Assembly (NCBI GenBank): GCA_014529385.2
Contig: CM043948.1
Coordinates: 24,860,451-24,924,450 of the forward strand
Length of the DNA stretch: 64,000 nucleotides
Direction of reading: 5' to 3'
Origin: Adiantum capillus-veneris
Lineage: Eukaryota > Streptophyta > Polypodiopsida > Polypodiales > Pteridaceae
A program made the translations under genes and the position numbers. The notes under the pieces were generated by a model. That model ran no database searches. It was given only the letters and a program-made list of their open reading frames with translations, and was not told the DNA's origin. Below are positions 45,436 to 57,947 of the stretch, one piece after another; the stretch's first letter is position 1; each line of letters begins with the position of its first letter.

Positions 45436-45524
45436 ACCTCCCACTTAAAGTCCAATGTGGTACTTTAAGTGTGAGAGAAGCTACTATACAAGCTAATATA
45501 CAAGAGATGTAGAGAAGTGATGTA

Positions 45525-46898
45525 CTACCCTACACCTAACTGCTTGCAAAAATGTGCAAAGCTCTCTGAGGGAAGTCCTTTTGTAAGTAGATCAGCAGGA
45601 TTTTTTGTGGTGTGAACTTTGACAAGCTGAAGTTGCTTATCCTCGAGAATTTCCCTGATGAAATGATACTTCACATCCACATGCTTTGTCTTTGAGTGAT
45701 AAACTGGATTGCGAGTCAATTGTATAGCACTTTGACTATCACAATATAACACAGGCATCTCTTATTTGATTCCCAAATCTGTTACTAGTCGATTAAGCCA
45801 AATTGATTCTTTGCATGCCTCTGATGCTGCAACATATTCAGCCTCTGTAGTAGACTGAGTAACACAATCTTGTAATCTAGAACGCCATGATACTGCTCCA
45901 CCAGCCAATGTAAAGACATACCCTGACGTAAACCTTCGGTTGTCTAAGTCACCTGCATAATCGGAGTCTGTAAAACCCTTTACACTTAGCTCCTGACTCC
46001 CATAGCATATACGCATACTCTTTGTAGCTTTCAGGTATCTCAATATTCCTTTCACTGCCTCCCAATGTTTCTTGCCTGGGTTTGACATGTATCGACTTAC
46101 TACTCCCACTGCAAATGCAATGTCTGGGCGAGTAGCAATCATTGCATACATCAAACTACCCACTGCAGACGCATATGGAATCTTATCCATTTCAGCCTGT
46201 TCTTCCTCAGACACAGGACAATCTTGTTTGCTAAGTTTCACATATGGTGGCAATAGAACACTCAATGCATTTCCCTTCTCCATATTGAAACGTTGCAAAA
46301 CCTTGTCAATATACTCTGTTTGAGATAACCAAATCAACTTCTTTGATCTGTCTCTCTCAATGCACATACCAAGTATATGACTTGCCTCACCCATGTCTTT
46401 CATGTCAAACGATTTTGCCATCTTTGACTTCAAAGCTGAAATTTCTTCCAAGTGCTTGCCAGCAATCAACATGTCATCCACATACAAAATAAGGATCAAC
46501 CAACTGCCATCCTTAGCCTTCTTTGTATATAGACAGTGATCGAACTCACTACGTTTGTAGCCTTGAGAAAGCATAAACTTGTGGAATTTATGGTACCATG
46601 CCCTCGGTGATTGTTTTAAGCCATAAGGACTCTTTAACAACTGGCATACCCAATCTTCCTTGCCTTTCTCAACAAACCCTTCTGGCTGCTGCATGTAAAT
46701 TTCCACATCTAAATCACCATGCAAGAACGGTGTCTTGACATCCATTTGGTGCAACACCAAATCTAATATGGCAACCAATGCAAGAAAGCATCTCAATGTA
46801 GTCATCTTGACCACCGGAGAGAAGACTTCATCAAAGTCAATGCCTTGTTCTTGCTTAAAGCCCTTGGCAACAAGCCTTGCTTTGTACTTTGGCTAACT
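45525..46898 (-). pseudogene. C RT and RNase H, reversed
   Basis: Minus-strand frame 46814-45762, then 45758-45525 after a TAA (45762-45764) at a Gln position. RT: 'MDVKTPFLHGDL', 'LKSPYGLKQSPRAWYHKF', active site 'ILYVDDMLIAG'. RNase H: 'FTDSDYAGDLDNRRFTSGYVF' region, 'QSTTEAEYVAASEA', 'YCDSQSAIQL', ending 'NPADLLTKGLPSE'. A TAG near 46894 interrupts the block just upstream ('ARLVAKGFK'). It is the normal continuation of the polyprotein in the plus half. Confidence 0.9.
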
Positions 46899-47960
46899 AT
46901 CATGAGCGGTGATCTTATACCTGTAAACCCATTTACAAGGTAGAGCCTTTTTGCCTCGTGGTAATTTAACTAGCTTCCATGTCTGGTTTTTATGCAGAGC
47001 TTTCATCTCTGACTACATGGCCAATTGCCAATTCCCGGAGTCCTTCATTTGCACTGCTTCCTTGTAACATGAAGGCTCATTGCAATCAATCAACATGACA
47101 TAGTTCATAGATGGAACAAACCTATCAGGAGGTCTCGTGACACGTCCAGATCTACGCACACAATAGGTGGCTCAGGCTCAGCCACAACCTGTGGTTCCAC
47201 TCTATCCTGTCCTTGCTCCTCTTGAGCCCTGACATTTTGTCTTGCACGTGCAGGTCCATCTTCTTGGAAGACAACTCTTCTAATCTCCTCAACCCTCTCT
47301 GGTTTAGAATGATATTTGGATTCATTAAAGTGAACATCATTGCTGTGGACAACCTTTCTGGATTCGGGATCCCAAAGTCTGTACCCCATCTCACCAAAAT
47401 TACCATAGCCTAGAAAGATGCACTTTCTACTCTTTGGCTCAAGTTTGTTCCTAAATTCCTTTGGAACGTGAGTATATGCCTCACAGCCAAAGACTCTGAG
47501 ATGTTTGTATGAGGGCATTTTGCCTGACCATACCATCTCTGGCACTGAATCCTTCTGCAAAACCTTGCTAGGAGATCTATTTACAAGATGAACAGCTGTT
47601 GATACAGCTTCAACCCAAAACCCATTTGGCAGCTGTGCATTAGACAACATACTTCTGACCTTCTGTTGTATGGTCCTATTCATCCTCTCAGCAACACCAT
47701 TTTGAGGAGGATTGTAAGGAGCAGTAAGTTCACGTTTTATACCTTTTGACTCACAAAAGTCCTGAAAGGCCTTTGAAACATACTCTCCACCATTGTCAGT
47801 GCGTAAGCATTTAAGCTTCTTGCCACTCTAGTTCTCCACAAGTGTCACAAACGTTTTGAAAACACTAAACGCTTCATCCTTGTGCTTGAGAAAGTAAACC
47901 CATACTTTCCTCGAGTAATCATCTATAAATGTCGCAAAGATTTTGGCAGCATAACCATAT
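46899..47960 (-). pseudogene. C integrase core and C-terminus, reversed
   Basis: Reads from 47960 with 'FATFIDDYSRKVWVYFL', then 'LRTDNGGEY' region (second Asp) and 'PPQNGVAERMN' (Glu), and in 47683-47105 'FGCEAYTHVPK' and 'RKCIFLGYGNFGEMGYRL'. A TAG near 47828 and another near 47013 replace Gln. The start is cut inside the core at an A-run on the plus strand (47959-47969), so this end is not an LTR end. Confidence 0.88.
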
Positions 47961-49283
47961 CCAAAAAAAAAAACTATGAGCCACACCGGCTTACATCATA
48001 GAACCATAATCCGTAAGGGAATCTCAACCCTTAACCATAATTCATAATCACACTAAACCAACTCCTACACTTGGAGTTTGACATAACCTCTGCAATCAAT
48101 TGGAGTTCACACACATATGACCCTTAAGACATGATTCTTTCATGCATAAAAAGAGTCCGACCAGCAAAACTAATCATGATATAAAAATCCAATTTCGACA
48201 ACATCCAACCATGCAAAGTTGATGCATTACATTTTGCACTTCACCTCCCTAGCACATAGAGCTAGTTTAAAGGTGGAAAGCAATCATAACCATGCACATG
48301 AGGCATCCACATCAATCCATGAATTCCCATACTTCATATGATAACATTCCATCACCATAAACATGATGCAAAATAGCTCTGACCTTTAGGTCAACCATAA
48401 ACCATAACTTCACACATATGCAAAAAACAAAATTTTTGGTATTTTTGGGAGTATGCAAAACATGCAATGAAAGTATTTGATCTCAAACAAATGCATCAGG
48501 CTTAGCTCCATAATATAAACTATCACTCTATCACATCACTTTACCCATATGGTACTCACACAACAAACAATAACCCCAAAAGAAAGCCGCTTTAATCATA
48601 TCTGCCTATTTGGGATGTTTAACCATGTACTCTCACATAAATTTATGGCCATCTAATAGTTGAAATCAACTCACCAAAAAAAACCATAAAACATATAAAA
48701 ACAGCTCAATTAACTCACGGCGTCATATAGTACCCCCCTTGGTAGCACCCCTACACGTGTAGGTAAAACCGGTTATAGAACGATTAATAACTCGCATTCC
48801 CGAGGTGATAACGGAGACCTAAATTCATTTATCATCAAGTTTCATCAAGCTTTTCAATTGGTTAAGTGGGTTTGCTCAATTGGTAATCTATATAGTGGTT
48901 CTCCAAGGAGCCTGGAGTCAAAATTTGGTTGTGCAGTGGGCAACAAGCCGTTTTTTGACCATATCTCTTAGCTCGTGCGTGTTTTTCATATGACATGTAA
49001 GAGAGAAAATGTTCTAAATGATGTGTTTTATCTCTGGTGTAAGGGTCAGGCTGATTCATAGCGGTTTGTGATTTATACCCAAAACAATGTTCCTACCCCC
49101 TCTATGACGTGAAACGAAAAGCATTTTTTATGCACGCATGTGATCATAAACGCATCATGTGCATAAATCAGTGTGTTAAACATGATGAAATAATCATGGG
49201 GTAACTTCATACGTACTCGGCTAATCCATACATGCACTTGTATGCGAAAAAACAATCACCGAGAGGGTACTACTCAGAAAAAC

Positions 49284-49285
<2 letters not shown>
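47961..49285. other. non-coding stretch right of element C
   Basis: AT-rich DNA with CATAA-rich phrases and no gene on either strand. It shows no copia sequence, so element B does not resume here. Part of it may belong to the LTR of element H, whose far end I could not fix. Confidence 0.4.

Positions 49286-49355
<70 letters not shown>
49286..49355 (+). repeat. (GA)n microsatellite
   Basis: About 35 GA units. The frame of alternating Arg and Glu across it is an artefact. Confidence 0.97.
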
Positions 49356-49360
<5 letters not shown>

Positions 49361-50558
49361 GCTATGGAGTTTAGAGCTTCTCACCATGCTTTAGAATCAA
49401 TTAGGGGCTGTCGAAAGGCTTTTTGCTTTGCCGCAAGAGAGCGGTGATGAGAGCTACGTAGAGGTATCTGCCACGAATGTTTTCGGAGAGCGTGTACAGC
49501 GTGAAACGAGAGACAAGATAGTAAGCAAGTAGAGAGAGAGTGTCCTTCTTCTCTTCTTCTTCTTCTTGAGAGAGAAGAGCTTATGGTGATGAAAAGATTG
49601 CACCACTCTGTATAATAGATATGTATAGCCCTGCGGTAGTAAACGCAACAGACGGCACTGAAAACTGAGCACTAACTGGCAATTTATATGCAAGTGCAGC
49701 AGGCTGGAGTAACCCCCAAGCCAGAAGGTAGCGCTACCTCTCAGCCCGGATTAGTTGCAAGCTTTTGGAAAAAAACTCCAATATTTTTCAAAAACATGGC
49801 ACAACTTTTGGTAGTCAACTCTCTCACTTACCATTCAATTTTTATAGCAAAATTGGTCAATTGAACAATATATGATTAACTTATGGAAATCGTAGCTAGA
49901 TTATGCCGTACCGTAATGTCCCGACATAATTATGACGTTCTCGTAATGCCCTGACGTATTTACGGTACCGCTTTTTATAAAAATAATTCTCGTGAAAATA
50001 TCGTCTGGTCCTGTTTTTGCTTCGGGTGATCATTTTTAAATCCGACGGAGACTATAATTAATATTTTTATCTTTAGGTCATCATAAAAAGCACATTGCTT
50101 TTCAAAAACGTAAAAAATAATGAAAAGCTAAAAATAGTATTAAAAAATAAAAATAAAAATTGAACCACATATTCCCCTCGTCCACTGGAACAAGAAAGTG
50201 GGCTTGCTTTTCACTAAAAAACACTAAAAATCATAAACTAAAATTAGTGTGAAAAGCACTCAAAAAGAAAATTTTTATAAAATTGGACTATAGCTTTCCT
50301 GGAACACGTAGATCAAGGATCCAACCTTGCTTTTTGCAAAAAAGCACCTAAAATCATGAAAAAGCTAAAAATAGCAATTTTTTCCAAAACTGAACCAAAC
50401 GTCTGTTTAACCTACTGGAACATGGAAACAACCTTGTTTTTTACTTTAGAACCTCCCAATACTGTCAATCAAGCATCTTAAGTCAAAATTTGACAAAATA
50501 GATACTGAAAGCTATTTTTCTTATTTTTAAAAGAGACCCACAATTTGGGGATCTTACA
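49356..50558 (-). repeat. H 3' LTR, at least this part
   Basis: On the minus strand, right after the end of the H polyprotein and a short purine run (GTGTGGGAGGA), sequence starts TGTAAGATCCCC at 50558, as expected of an LTR. It is AT-rich, repeats TGTTCCAG-type phrases, and carries a TATA-like site. The far end is undetermined; it may extend past the GA microsatellite. Confidence 0.5.
49683..49690 (-). promoter_or_regulatory. TATA-like site in H LTR
   Basis: Minus strand CATATAAATT, about 870 bp inside the proposed LTR, followed downstream by CT/GAA-rich sequence. Plausible retrotransposon core promoter, unverified. Confidence 0.35.
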
Positions 50559-51445
50559 TCCTCCCACACTTGAAAAATACGAGGTGTCCTCACCTAGACA
50601 TGAAATCTGGATAATTTAATCTCATTATATTATCACGTTCCCAAGTGGCATCTTCATGAGGATACGTTGACCATTTAATGATGTGTTCAATAATGGTCCG
50701 ATTATGTAGAGGCTTGGTTCAGCTCTGAAGTATTACTTCAGGATATACTTCAAAAGTTCCGTCAGTAGATGTAGGTAATAGAGAATCATCAAGAACATGT
50801 TGCGGATCAGGTACATACTTCTTGAGTAAGCTGACATGAAAAACATCATGTACCTTAATGTGTGGTGGTAACAAGAGTCTGTAAGCTTGATCATTAATAC
50901 GCTCTGTGATTACAAAAGGTCCACAATATATGACACTCAGCTTCTTATAGTTACCCATTGATAAAGAAGTACGTTTGGGTTTCACTCTCAGAAATACCAT
51001 ATCGCCCTCTTCAAAAAGTTTGTCACATCGTCTTGGGTCAGCATAACTCTTCTGTCTATCTTGAGCAGTCTTAATATCCTATCGTATAAGATCGGTTTGT
51101 AGTTGCATTCCATCCAACATTTCTTTGGATGCTTGAACTCGTATGAGAGGGTCTGTTCATTTGAGTGGAGTAAGACACTCTTGTCCATACAATGCTTGAA
51201 AAGGTGACATTCCAATTGAGCGTTGGAATGAGGAATCATACGCAAATTCAGCCAAATACAAATATCTAGTCCATTTATTGTGTTCATGCATACAATAACT
51301 CTCAATATGTCTTCAATGATTTGATTTGTCCTTTCTGTCTACCCATCAGTTTGAGGAATATGATAATCAGTACTAAAGGCTAACTGGGTTCCTGTAGCTG
51401 AGAATAAGGATTTTCAAAAATTTGAGGTAAACTTCGCATCACGAG
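50559..51445 (-). pseudogene. H: chromovirus integrase C-terminal half with chromodomain
   Basis: Minus strand from 51445: 'RDAKFTSNF', 'SLFSATGTQLAFST', 'TERTNQIIED' (Glu), 'MSPFQALYG', then 51000-50719 'GPFVITERINDQAYRLLLP', 'HDVFHVSLLKKYVP'. After a TGA, 'IIEHIIKWSTYPHEDATWE' is a chromodomain of the type that directs chromoviruses to heterochromatin. Stops near 51400-51340, 51170, 51080 and 50720 fall at Trp, Gln or Arg positions. The upstream part of pol is missing; the element abuts the transposase-like gene at about 51446. Confidence 0.85.
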
Positions 51446-54400
51446 CCTGCATTCGATGAATGATTCTACGATAGAACCATTCAAATAGTTCTCTCAAACT
51501 ATTAGCCTTGATTCGAGAGCCACCATGTCGTGTGTGCATGAAATAAGCATTTCTCGCCATGTAATGAGACTTTTCCATCCCTTGGGTATTCCATATTGCT
51601 GGGTTCCCATACTTTTGTATAAAATATGGTAAATGATTGAAGATGATGTGCTGGATATGAAAACAGATTAGTTAGAATGTTTTACACTCACATATTTGCA
51701 CATAAGAGAGAATGAAATACACGATAATACCATGTAGTGAGTAATCTGGGTGTCTGTCCAGGCTGTCTTGAATGATTTTTTCAGAAGGTTGAGATTCTCC
51801 TTGAACTTGTTCATATCACGTTGTGACCAGTCATCTTTGTCGCACATAAAAAATAGGATGTCTATTGATCGCCAAACCTCAGCCTTCGCGTTACTAGTAG
51901 TTGGTTCTTGGTCTTTGACTGCAATATGTAGCTCTTTCCAGCTCTGATACTCTACCTTGCTAACATAATATGTGTTATATATTTTTCCATGTTTTGTCAG
52001 CTTCGCATCTCTTGTACCTTGGGGTTTAGATAAAAACCTCCGTGCCTTCACCCCACCGATGGATGGTTTGCATGGGACATCCTTCTTAGCAGTTGATCTC
52101 TTTTCATCCCGCTGGATTTTCACATTGCCACAATGAAGCCCCATATCCGACAGTACCATTTCTAAGCACTGCAGGGCTACTTGTCGTTCTGCCGAGTTCT
52201 TAATCTTCCAAGCAAACCCGATATATAAGTAGACCAATTTCTCCACAATTCTACAAAGGGCATGCATTGTACAAATGTGGACATTCACAAGTGGTATTTT
52301 CAAAACCGGCCGAAAAGCAGGATCCTCAATGTGACGAGTTGGAGCTTTTCTCCACCACTTTGGGTCCATGACCTTTGCAGGCTCCATGCAGAACAAACAC
52401 GGCGACTTTGCCATTGCACCCATTCCACAATTATACATGCACTTTAATGTTTTGAGGTCACCTGCAAGATGCCACTGAACTTGAAAGTCTTCCCTTCCAT
52501 CTAGACGTAGTACCTCTCCTTGGTTAGTCTGTCGATCAATCACCTCCGAAATATTAGTTCGATGGAACACCCAATATAGAATCTCATGAGCTTATTTCTT
52601 TACCTGCAACACAAAATAAATGAGACTTAAGTAGATGTGAACATTTGAGCTTACCTGAGAATCTCGCTTACCTCAAACGCACCAAGCCACCATATGTTAG
52701 ATTCTGATTGAACACTAAAACATAAAGGATCATCACTGGGACACTTTGAGAGGGCTCTATTCATTAAAGTAATAGTAACACGCTCTAGCTTTTTCTCTTT
52801 AACAAGCTCACACTCATCCAGTTTTAACACAAAATGTAATACCCCTCGTGACTCTTCAAATGTGATGTTGTAAAACTCCACCATTCTCTTCTGTAATATC
52901 CGCAGGTCCATAAAAATATTATTGAACTCATCATATGCCACGTTTGCTCCATGGCCACTGTAAGTTGCTTTAATATGAAAGGGCTGTCCAAGATAGTCTC
53001 CCTATGCCTCGTTAAGCTGAAGCCTCTCTTTCCAAACACTTGAAGCTGATGGTAGAAGTTTGGATTTTATACCCTTCTTAACAAAGATGGATGAGACAGA
53101 CTTTTGGATAGCCGAATATCCTCTTTTGCTTACACCAAGTGAATCAAGTGTGCCTTGTATCTCTTTTGCAGGCACTGAGTTCTCTGAAATAAAGCGGTCC
53201 ACTACATTTCGTTGTAGGACCTTAAACTTCTTGTCATGTACTATATCTGCTGCCAGGCTTCTACTTATAAGTGGCTTCAATCTCTTTCCTATATTGGCTT
53301 TGGGGTCAATGTTTTCCTTGTCAGGATAGATTGAATCTCTACATGAAGACAATGCATAAGTAAATAACAGAAAATTTGCTTCACTAACACTATTTAAGCA
53401 CATGAAAACAATGCATAACAAGAAAAAACAAAAAGATTACTTAACTAAGACAATGTAGCCAACCAAGAAGCATCACCTTAATGCTCGGATTCTTTTCTTG
53501 AGACCTCCTGATGCAACCTGCAATGTTTCAAGATTGCGCAATTTCTTCTTTCGGATACGACCGCCCAAGATGGTGTCCTTCATTTGACAACTTCGCACCT
53601 TTCCTTTCAGTTCTTGTACCTATGTTTTATGTTGCAAAATGGTAACCTGATCTGTAGAATGTAAATGTGAAAGGTGAACAATCTCACATTGTTGAGCTTG
53701 GAGAATGCCCTTGTAAGTTTCAGCTTCTCTTGTAAGAGATTTACAATAACCCAGAAGGCCCTTTTCTCCATCACCAGCAAAGGTCAATAAGCTTGTAGGA
53801 TTGACAAACGGTGGAGACGCATTAGTCATTGGATTCTTAGGGTAGAGAGCCTCTCGTCCAGATATCTATGTGTTTAGCTCCCTGAGCTCTGAGTGTGTCT
53901 ATGGAAGCGGGAGGTATATGTGTGTTTGTTTTACTACGCTTAATCAATGGTTGGTACTCATTGTCCAAATCAATGTGAAGGTGATATTTGGCTCGTTTTT
54001 GGGTAACATTTGTGCCATTTGAGGAGTGCGCCATTAGCCAAATGTGCAGGTTTAATGGAAAGTGAATAGCGGCTGCGCCTTCGTCCCTCCATGTTAGCCT
54101 CATTCCCTCCATATTGACGAGGTCCATTCAATGCAACTGAAAAGAGGATTATCCCTCAATCACTACGAACGAATGTTTAGAAGAGTAAGGAATCTACTTA
54201 AAGTACACTTTTTGAACTTTTACTATGAAAGACCCAGCTCTATTATTTGCCATTTTTTCTAGAAAGAGAGTGCAAAAAATACATTTTCTTAGAAGGCCCT
54301 CTAAATGACCTCCGAAATTCCCTAATGCACCAAACCAGTTACCCATACAACAAGGCGGCTCCCCTAGGATAAAAAACGGTATCGTAACTTATGTAGAAAC

Positions 54401-54863
54401 ATCAAGACATGACACGGAGCACAAACTCAACGTTCATGGGGGTAACCGATTTATCCGTGGCTGGAAAACCATCATTATCATCAATTTATACCAAGGAGTC
54501 GCGGAGGTGTCTTGAGACAAGCTGCTTTAAGGATGATCAATCATATCTTTCCTAATTCAACCAGTTTTAAACCAAACAATTCTTTTCTACATTATAAACA
54601 AATGCACGTTGGAAGTTACCTTTCGTTTTTGGTCAATTATTCCTTTTCTTATAAAAGAACTTAAACTATTTAAAGACTTAATTGAATAATGGAAAACCCA
54701 CCTGGGATTGATCGGCCATCTGCTGCTGCGCTGGCGCCTGAAGACTCTCCTCCGTAGGCCTACTACTAGGCCCAGCTTCATCGTCGTGTGACGCTCTAGT
54801 TCTTTTTAGAGCTCCGCCCTCATCATCAGATGTAGGATTGGTTCGGGTCCTTTTAGGTGCCAT
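51446..54863 (-). pseudogene. five-exon transposase-like gene, decayed
   Basis: Proposed exons: 54863-54702, 54136-53477, 53338-52672, 52603-51731 and 51650-about 51446. Introns of 565, 138, 68 and 80 bp all have GT and AG ends, and the last three keep the frame. Exon 1 is basic ('MAPKRTRTNP'), exon 2 holds a coiled coil and 'RIRKKKLR'. Exon 3 has 'LKLDECE', exon 4 'HLAGDLKTLK' with 'CLFC', exon 5 'QGMEKSHYMARN' and 'THTRHGG'-like HGG; this order could be a D-D-E triad of an RNase H-fold transposase. Stops (TGA 54128-54130, TAG near 53620, TAG 53002-53004, TAA 52592-52594) fit Gln or Arg codons. Family not identified. Confidence 0.55.
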
Positions 54864-55399
54864 AACTTCTTATCCTTATAAAAAGGACGTCTAATCATTA
54901 GGTAAATAATCCGAAAGCTAGATTTAACCTTTGTATCCAATTTTACCCAAATCTAGGTTAAATTTATAGTCTTAATTAGTAAATTCTTGACCTGGTAATT
55001 TTTTATTTGTCTATATAGGCATGATAGCTTTTCCTACAGCTTCCCTAAAGGTTTTCTAAGCTCTCCTAATTTTCTATATCTTTTTCCTAATTTCCCCATC
55101 GAATTTTAAGCTTGGAATTTGCTTATTTTGAGCTTAATGTTATTTCTATTTATTTCCTCTTAAAGATTTAATTTCTTGAGCTTTATATCACAGGTTTATA
55201 TTTACTCTAATTTTCCTAAAAACGTTTGACCGCAAAGTCTATTTATTTTAATTAATCTTTTACTAAAAATAGGACTTTTGGTCAATTATAATTTCCTAAA
55301 ATCACTAATTAACTATGGTATAATTATCAAAAGTAGATAAGAATATATTTGATCTTTTCTAATTATCTTCTAATTTTACAACTCAATTATCTAATTTTC
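54864..55399. other. AT-rich stretch
   Basis: Non-coding, T-rich on the plus strand, between the transposase-like gene (whose promoter should lie here if it was a gene) and the satellite. No TATA box clearly stands out from the AT-rich background. Confidence 0.4.
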
Positions 55400-57110
55400 A
55401 TCTTTAATTTTCAATTAAAATTAGTATAATTTGACTTAGATAAATGTCTATACTACTTTCTAACCTTTACATAATTATCACAGCTTTTTGATCATGTAAT
55501 ATAGCTCAAATAAATAGCATGTAATCATATCACATGATTTACGAATTTCCCCCTTTAGTTTTCATTTAGAATTAGTATAATTTGACCTGGATAAATATCT
55601 ATTCTACTTTTCTAACCTTGACATAATTATCACGACTTCATTATCATGTAATATAACTCTTGTAAATAGCATGTACTCATATCACATGTTTTACTAATTT
55701 CTCCCTTTAGTTCTCAACTAGAATTAGTATGATTTGACTTAGATAAATATCTATACTACTTTTCTAACCTTTACATAATGATCACGGCCTTTTTATCATG
55801 TAATATAGCTCAAATAAATAGCATGTAATCATATCACATGATTTATTAATTTCCCCCTTTAGTTTTCAGCTAGAATTAGTATAATTTGACTTGAATAAAT
55901 ATCTATTATACTTTTCTAACCTTGAAATAATTATCACAGCCTCATTATCATGTAATATAACACTTGTAAATACCATGTAATCATATCACATGTTTTACTA
56001 ATTCCCCCCTTTAGTTCTCAGCTAGAATTAGTATAATTTGACTTAGATAAATATCTATACTACTTTTCTAACCTTGACATAATTATCACGGCCTCTTTAT
56101 TCTATAATCTCAATTTGATAAATAGCATGTAATCATATCACATGATTTACTAATTTCCCTCTTTAATTTATCCTCAAAAATAGTGTTTTTCTAGTAAAAT
56201 AATTAGCTAAACTAATTATATATGATTAATATAATTATCATAGGTTTCGTAAGATGTGATTTACCTTTGATAATTATCTCAAAGCATTTTGGATAAATTT
56301 TGCTATTTTGCCCCATTTAATTTCTCATAAAAATAGTATATTTCTTCTGAGATAATTAGTTAAACTAATTATCTAAGGTTAAGATAATACTATCACGGGT
56401 TTCATAAGATGTGATTTACCTTTGATAATTATCTTAGAGCATTTTGGATCAATTTGCTATTTTCCCTCTTTTAATTTCTCCTAAAAATGGTGTAATTAAG
56501 TTAAGATAATTAGTTAAACTAATTATCTCAGATTAAAATAATTATCACGGGTTTAATAAGATGTGATTTACCTCAAATAATTATCTCAAAGTATTTTAGA
56601 TCAATTTTTTATTTTCCCTCTTTTAATTTCCCCTAAAAACAATGTTATTATGCTTAGATAATTAGTTAAAATAATTATCTAAGATTAAGATAATTATCTT
56701 TGTTTTCATAAGATGTGATTTACCTTTGATAATTATCTCAAATCATTTTAAATCAATTTGCTATTTTTCCCCTTTTAATTTCTCCTAAAATCAGTGTAAT
56801 TATGCTGAGATAATTAGTTAAACTAATTATCTAAGGTTAAGATACTTTTCATGGGTTTTATAAGGTGTGATTTACTTTTGATAATTATCTCAAAGCATTT
56901 TAAATCAATTTTCTATTTTTCTCCTTCTAATTTCCCTAAAAATAGTGTAATTATGCTGAGATAATTAGTTAAACTAATTATTTGAGGTTAAGATAATTAT
57001 CACAGGTTCCATAAGGTGTGATTTACCTCTATTAATTATCTCAAAGTATTTTGGATCAATTTTCTATTTTCCCCTTTTAATTTCTCCTAAAAATTAGTGC
57101 AATTCCACTT
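55400..57110. repeat. 152-bp tandem satellite, about 11 monomers in two subfamilies
   Basis: Landmark GTAATCATATCACATG (with small changes) starts at 55521, 55673, 55825, 55977 and 56129, each 152 bp apart. Landmark AAGATGTGATTTACC starts at 56251, 56406, 56558, 56710, 56862 and 57013, at 155, 152, 152, 152 and 151 bp. The two halves share a C/T-rich segment plus TAATTT...AAAATAG but differ elsewhere. Monomers of the second half contain GATAATTAGTT, one A, then the reverse complement of that 11-mer (for example 56351-56373). No ORF. Confidence 0.93.
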
Positions 57111-57498
57111 AAATAATTATAAAAATTAGTCAAAAAATTATAATTTTCCTAGAATAATGACAGTCTCACATAGTTCTGATAATTATCTCGTCTCAATCTA
57201 AGTTTAATTAGTATAATTATCATTAATTTAAGATTAAAATGAGTAATTTCAGCCCTAATATGATATGATAATTAATTAGCTTAGTATCCTTAAGCTTAAT
57301 CACAATGATTAGTAGAGAATTTTGAATTAGAAGAGAATTTTAGAGTATACATATGTTTAATATTCAATTAATTAAGAAAATTGTAAATAGGTTAACCTAG
57401 TTTTACTAATTAAAAAAGGTTAGTGCTAATTACCGTTGATTAACCAACTAGAGCTTTGCTCTCTAGTGATTTCTGCGTAGAGGTCTCTCTAGATGAGA
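57111..57498. other. AT-rich flank of the satellite
   Basis: Continues the base composition of the satellite but without its period. No gene or signal recognised. Confidence 0.4.
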
Positions 57499-57566
57499 GA
57501 GAATGTACCAAGGCTCCGAGTTTGTTTGATCAGGGCTCCGAGAATGTACCAAGGCTCCGAGTTTGT
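57499..57566 (+). repeat. short tandem repeat around GGCTCCGAG
   Basis: A 27-bp unit (57499-57525) recurs at 57540-57566, with a third GGCTCCGAG between them. On the minus strand CCTATAAAACGG lies just downstream (about 57570-57581), so this could be promoter-proximal repeat DNA of an LTR; unproven. Confidence 0.6.
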
Positions 57567-57947
57567 CCGTTTTATAGGTTTTTGGTACTCACAAGCTCTC
57601 ATAGGCTGAAAAAAGCAGTTACTTGCACGTCAAGCAGTCCCCAGGCTCAAGATGGCGCCCCCTGCTGCTAAAATTGGCTTGGGCAGGTTCATCACAGCCC
57701 CACACAGCCCCCCTCAGCTTCCAGAATCAATTTCTGCTATTTTTTCCTAACTTGTAATGATTAAACTTGGAAATATCTGCAATTTCTAGAACCTTAGGAT
57801 AAAAAAGTCTTTAGCAGCAATAATTACTGAAACCATTCAATTTTACTTAACTAATTAAATTCATAGTGTAACCTTTCAAAGCCCGTAACTTTTTCAAATT
57901 TTATCAAAATTCGGTTCTGAAAAATTCTAACCCTAATAAAGCTCTGG
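57567..57947. other. non-coding stretch
   Basis: No gene recognised. CCCC-containing pyrimidine-rich runs near 57700-57715 would be purine-rich on the minus strand, consistent with but not proof of retroelement DNA. Confidence 0.3.

Larger units (their letters stand above)
42420..47960. mobile_element. C: Ty1/copia element with inverted second half
   Basis: The plus strand at 42420-45263 holds 5' LTR, primer-binding site, leader, gag, protease and the integrase N-terminus. At 45264 the outer end of a second LTR begins in reverse orientation, followed on the minus strand by RNase H, RT and the integrase core, which breaks off at 47960. The two halves together make one complete element with almost no overlap or gap in the protein (plus half ends 'CGPISRGSF', minus half begins just before 'FATFIDD'). 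Confidence 0.88.

Noticed and set aside
47961-49285. Continuation of copia element B after element C
   Set aside because: No integrase, RT or RNase H motif of copia type follows 47960 on the plus strand.
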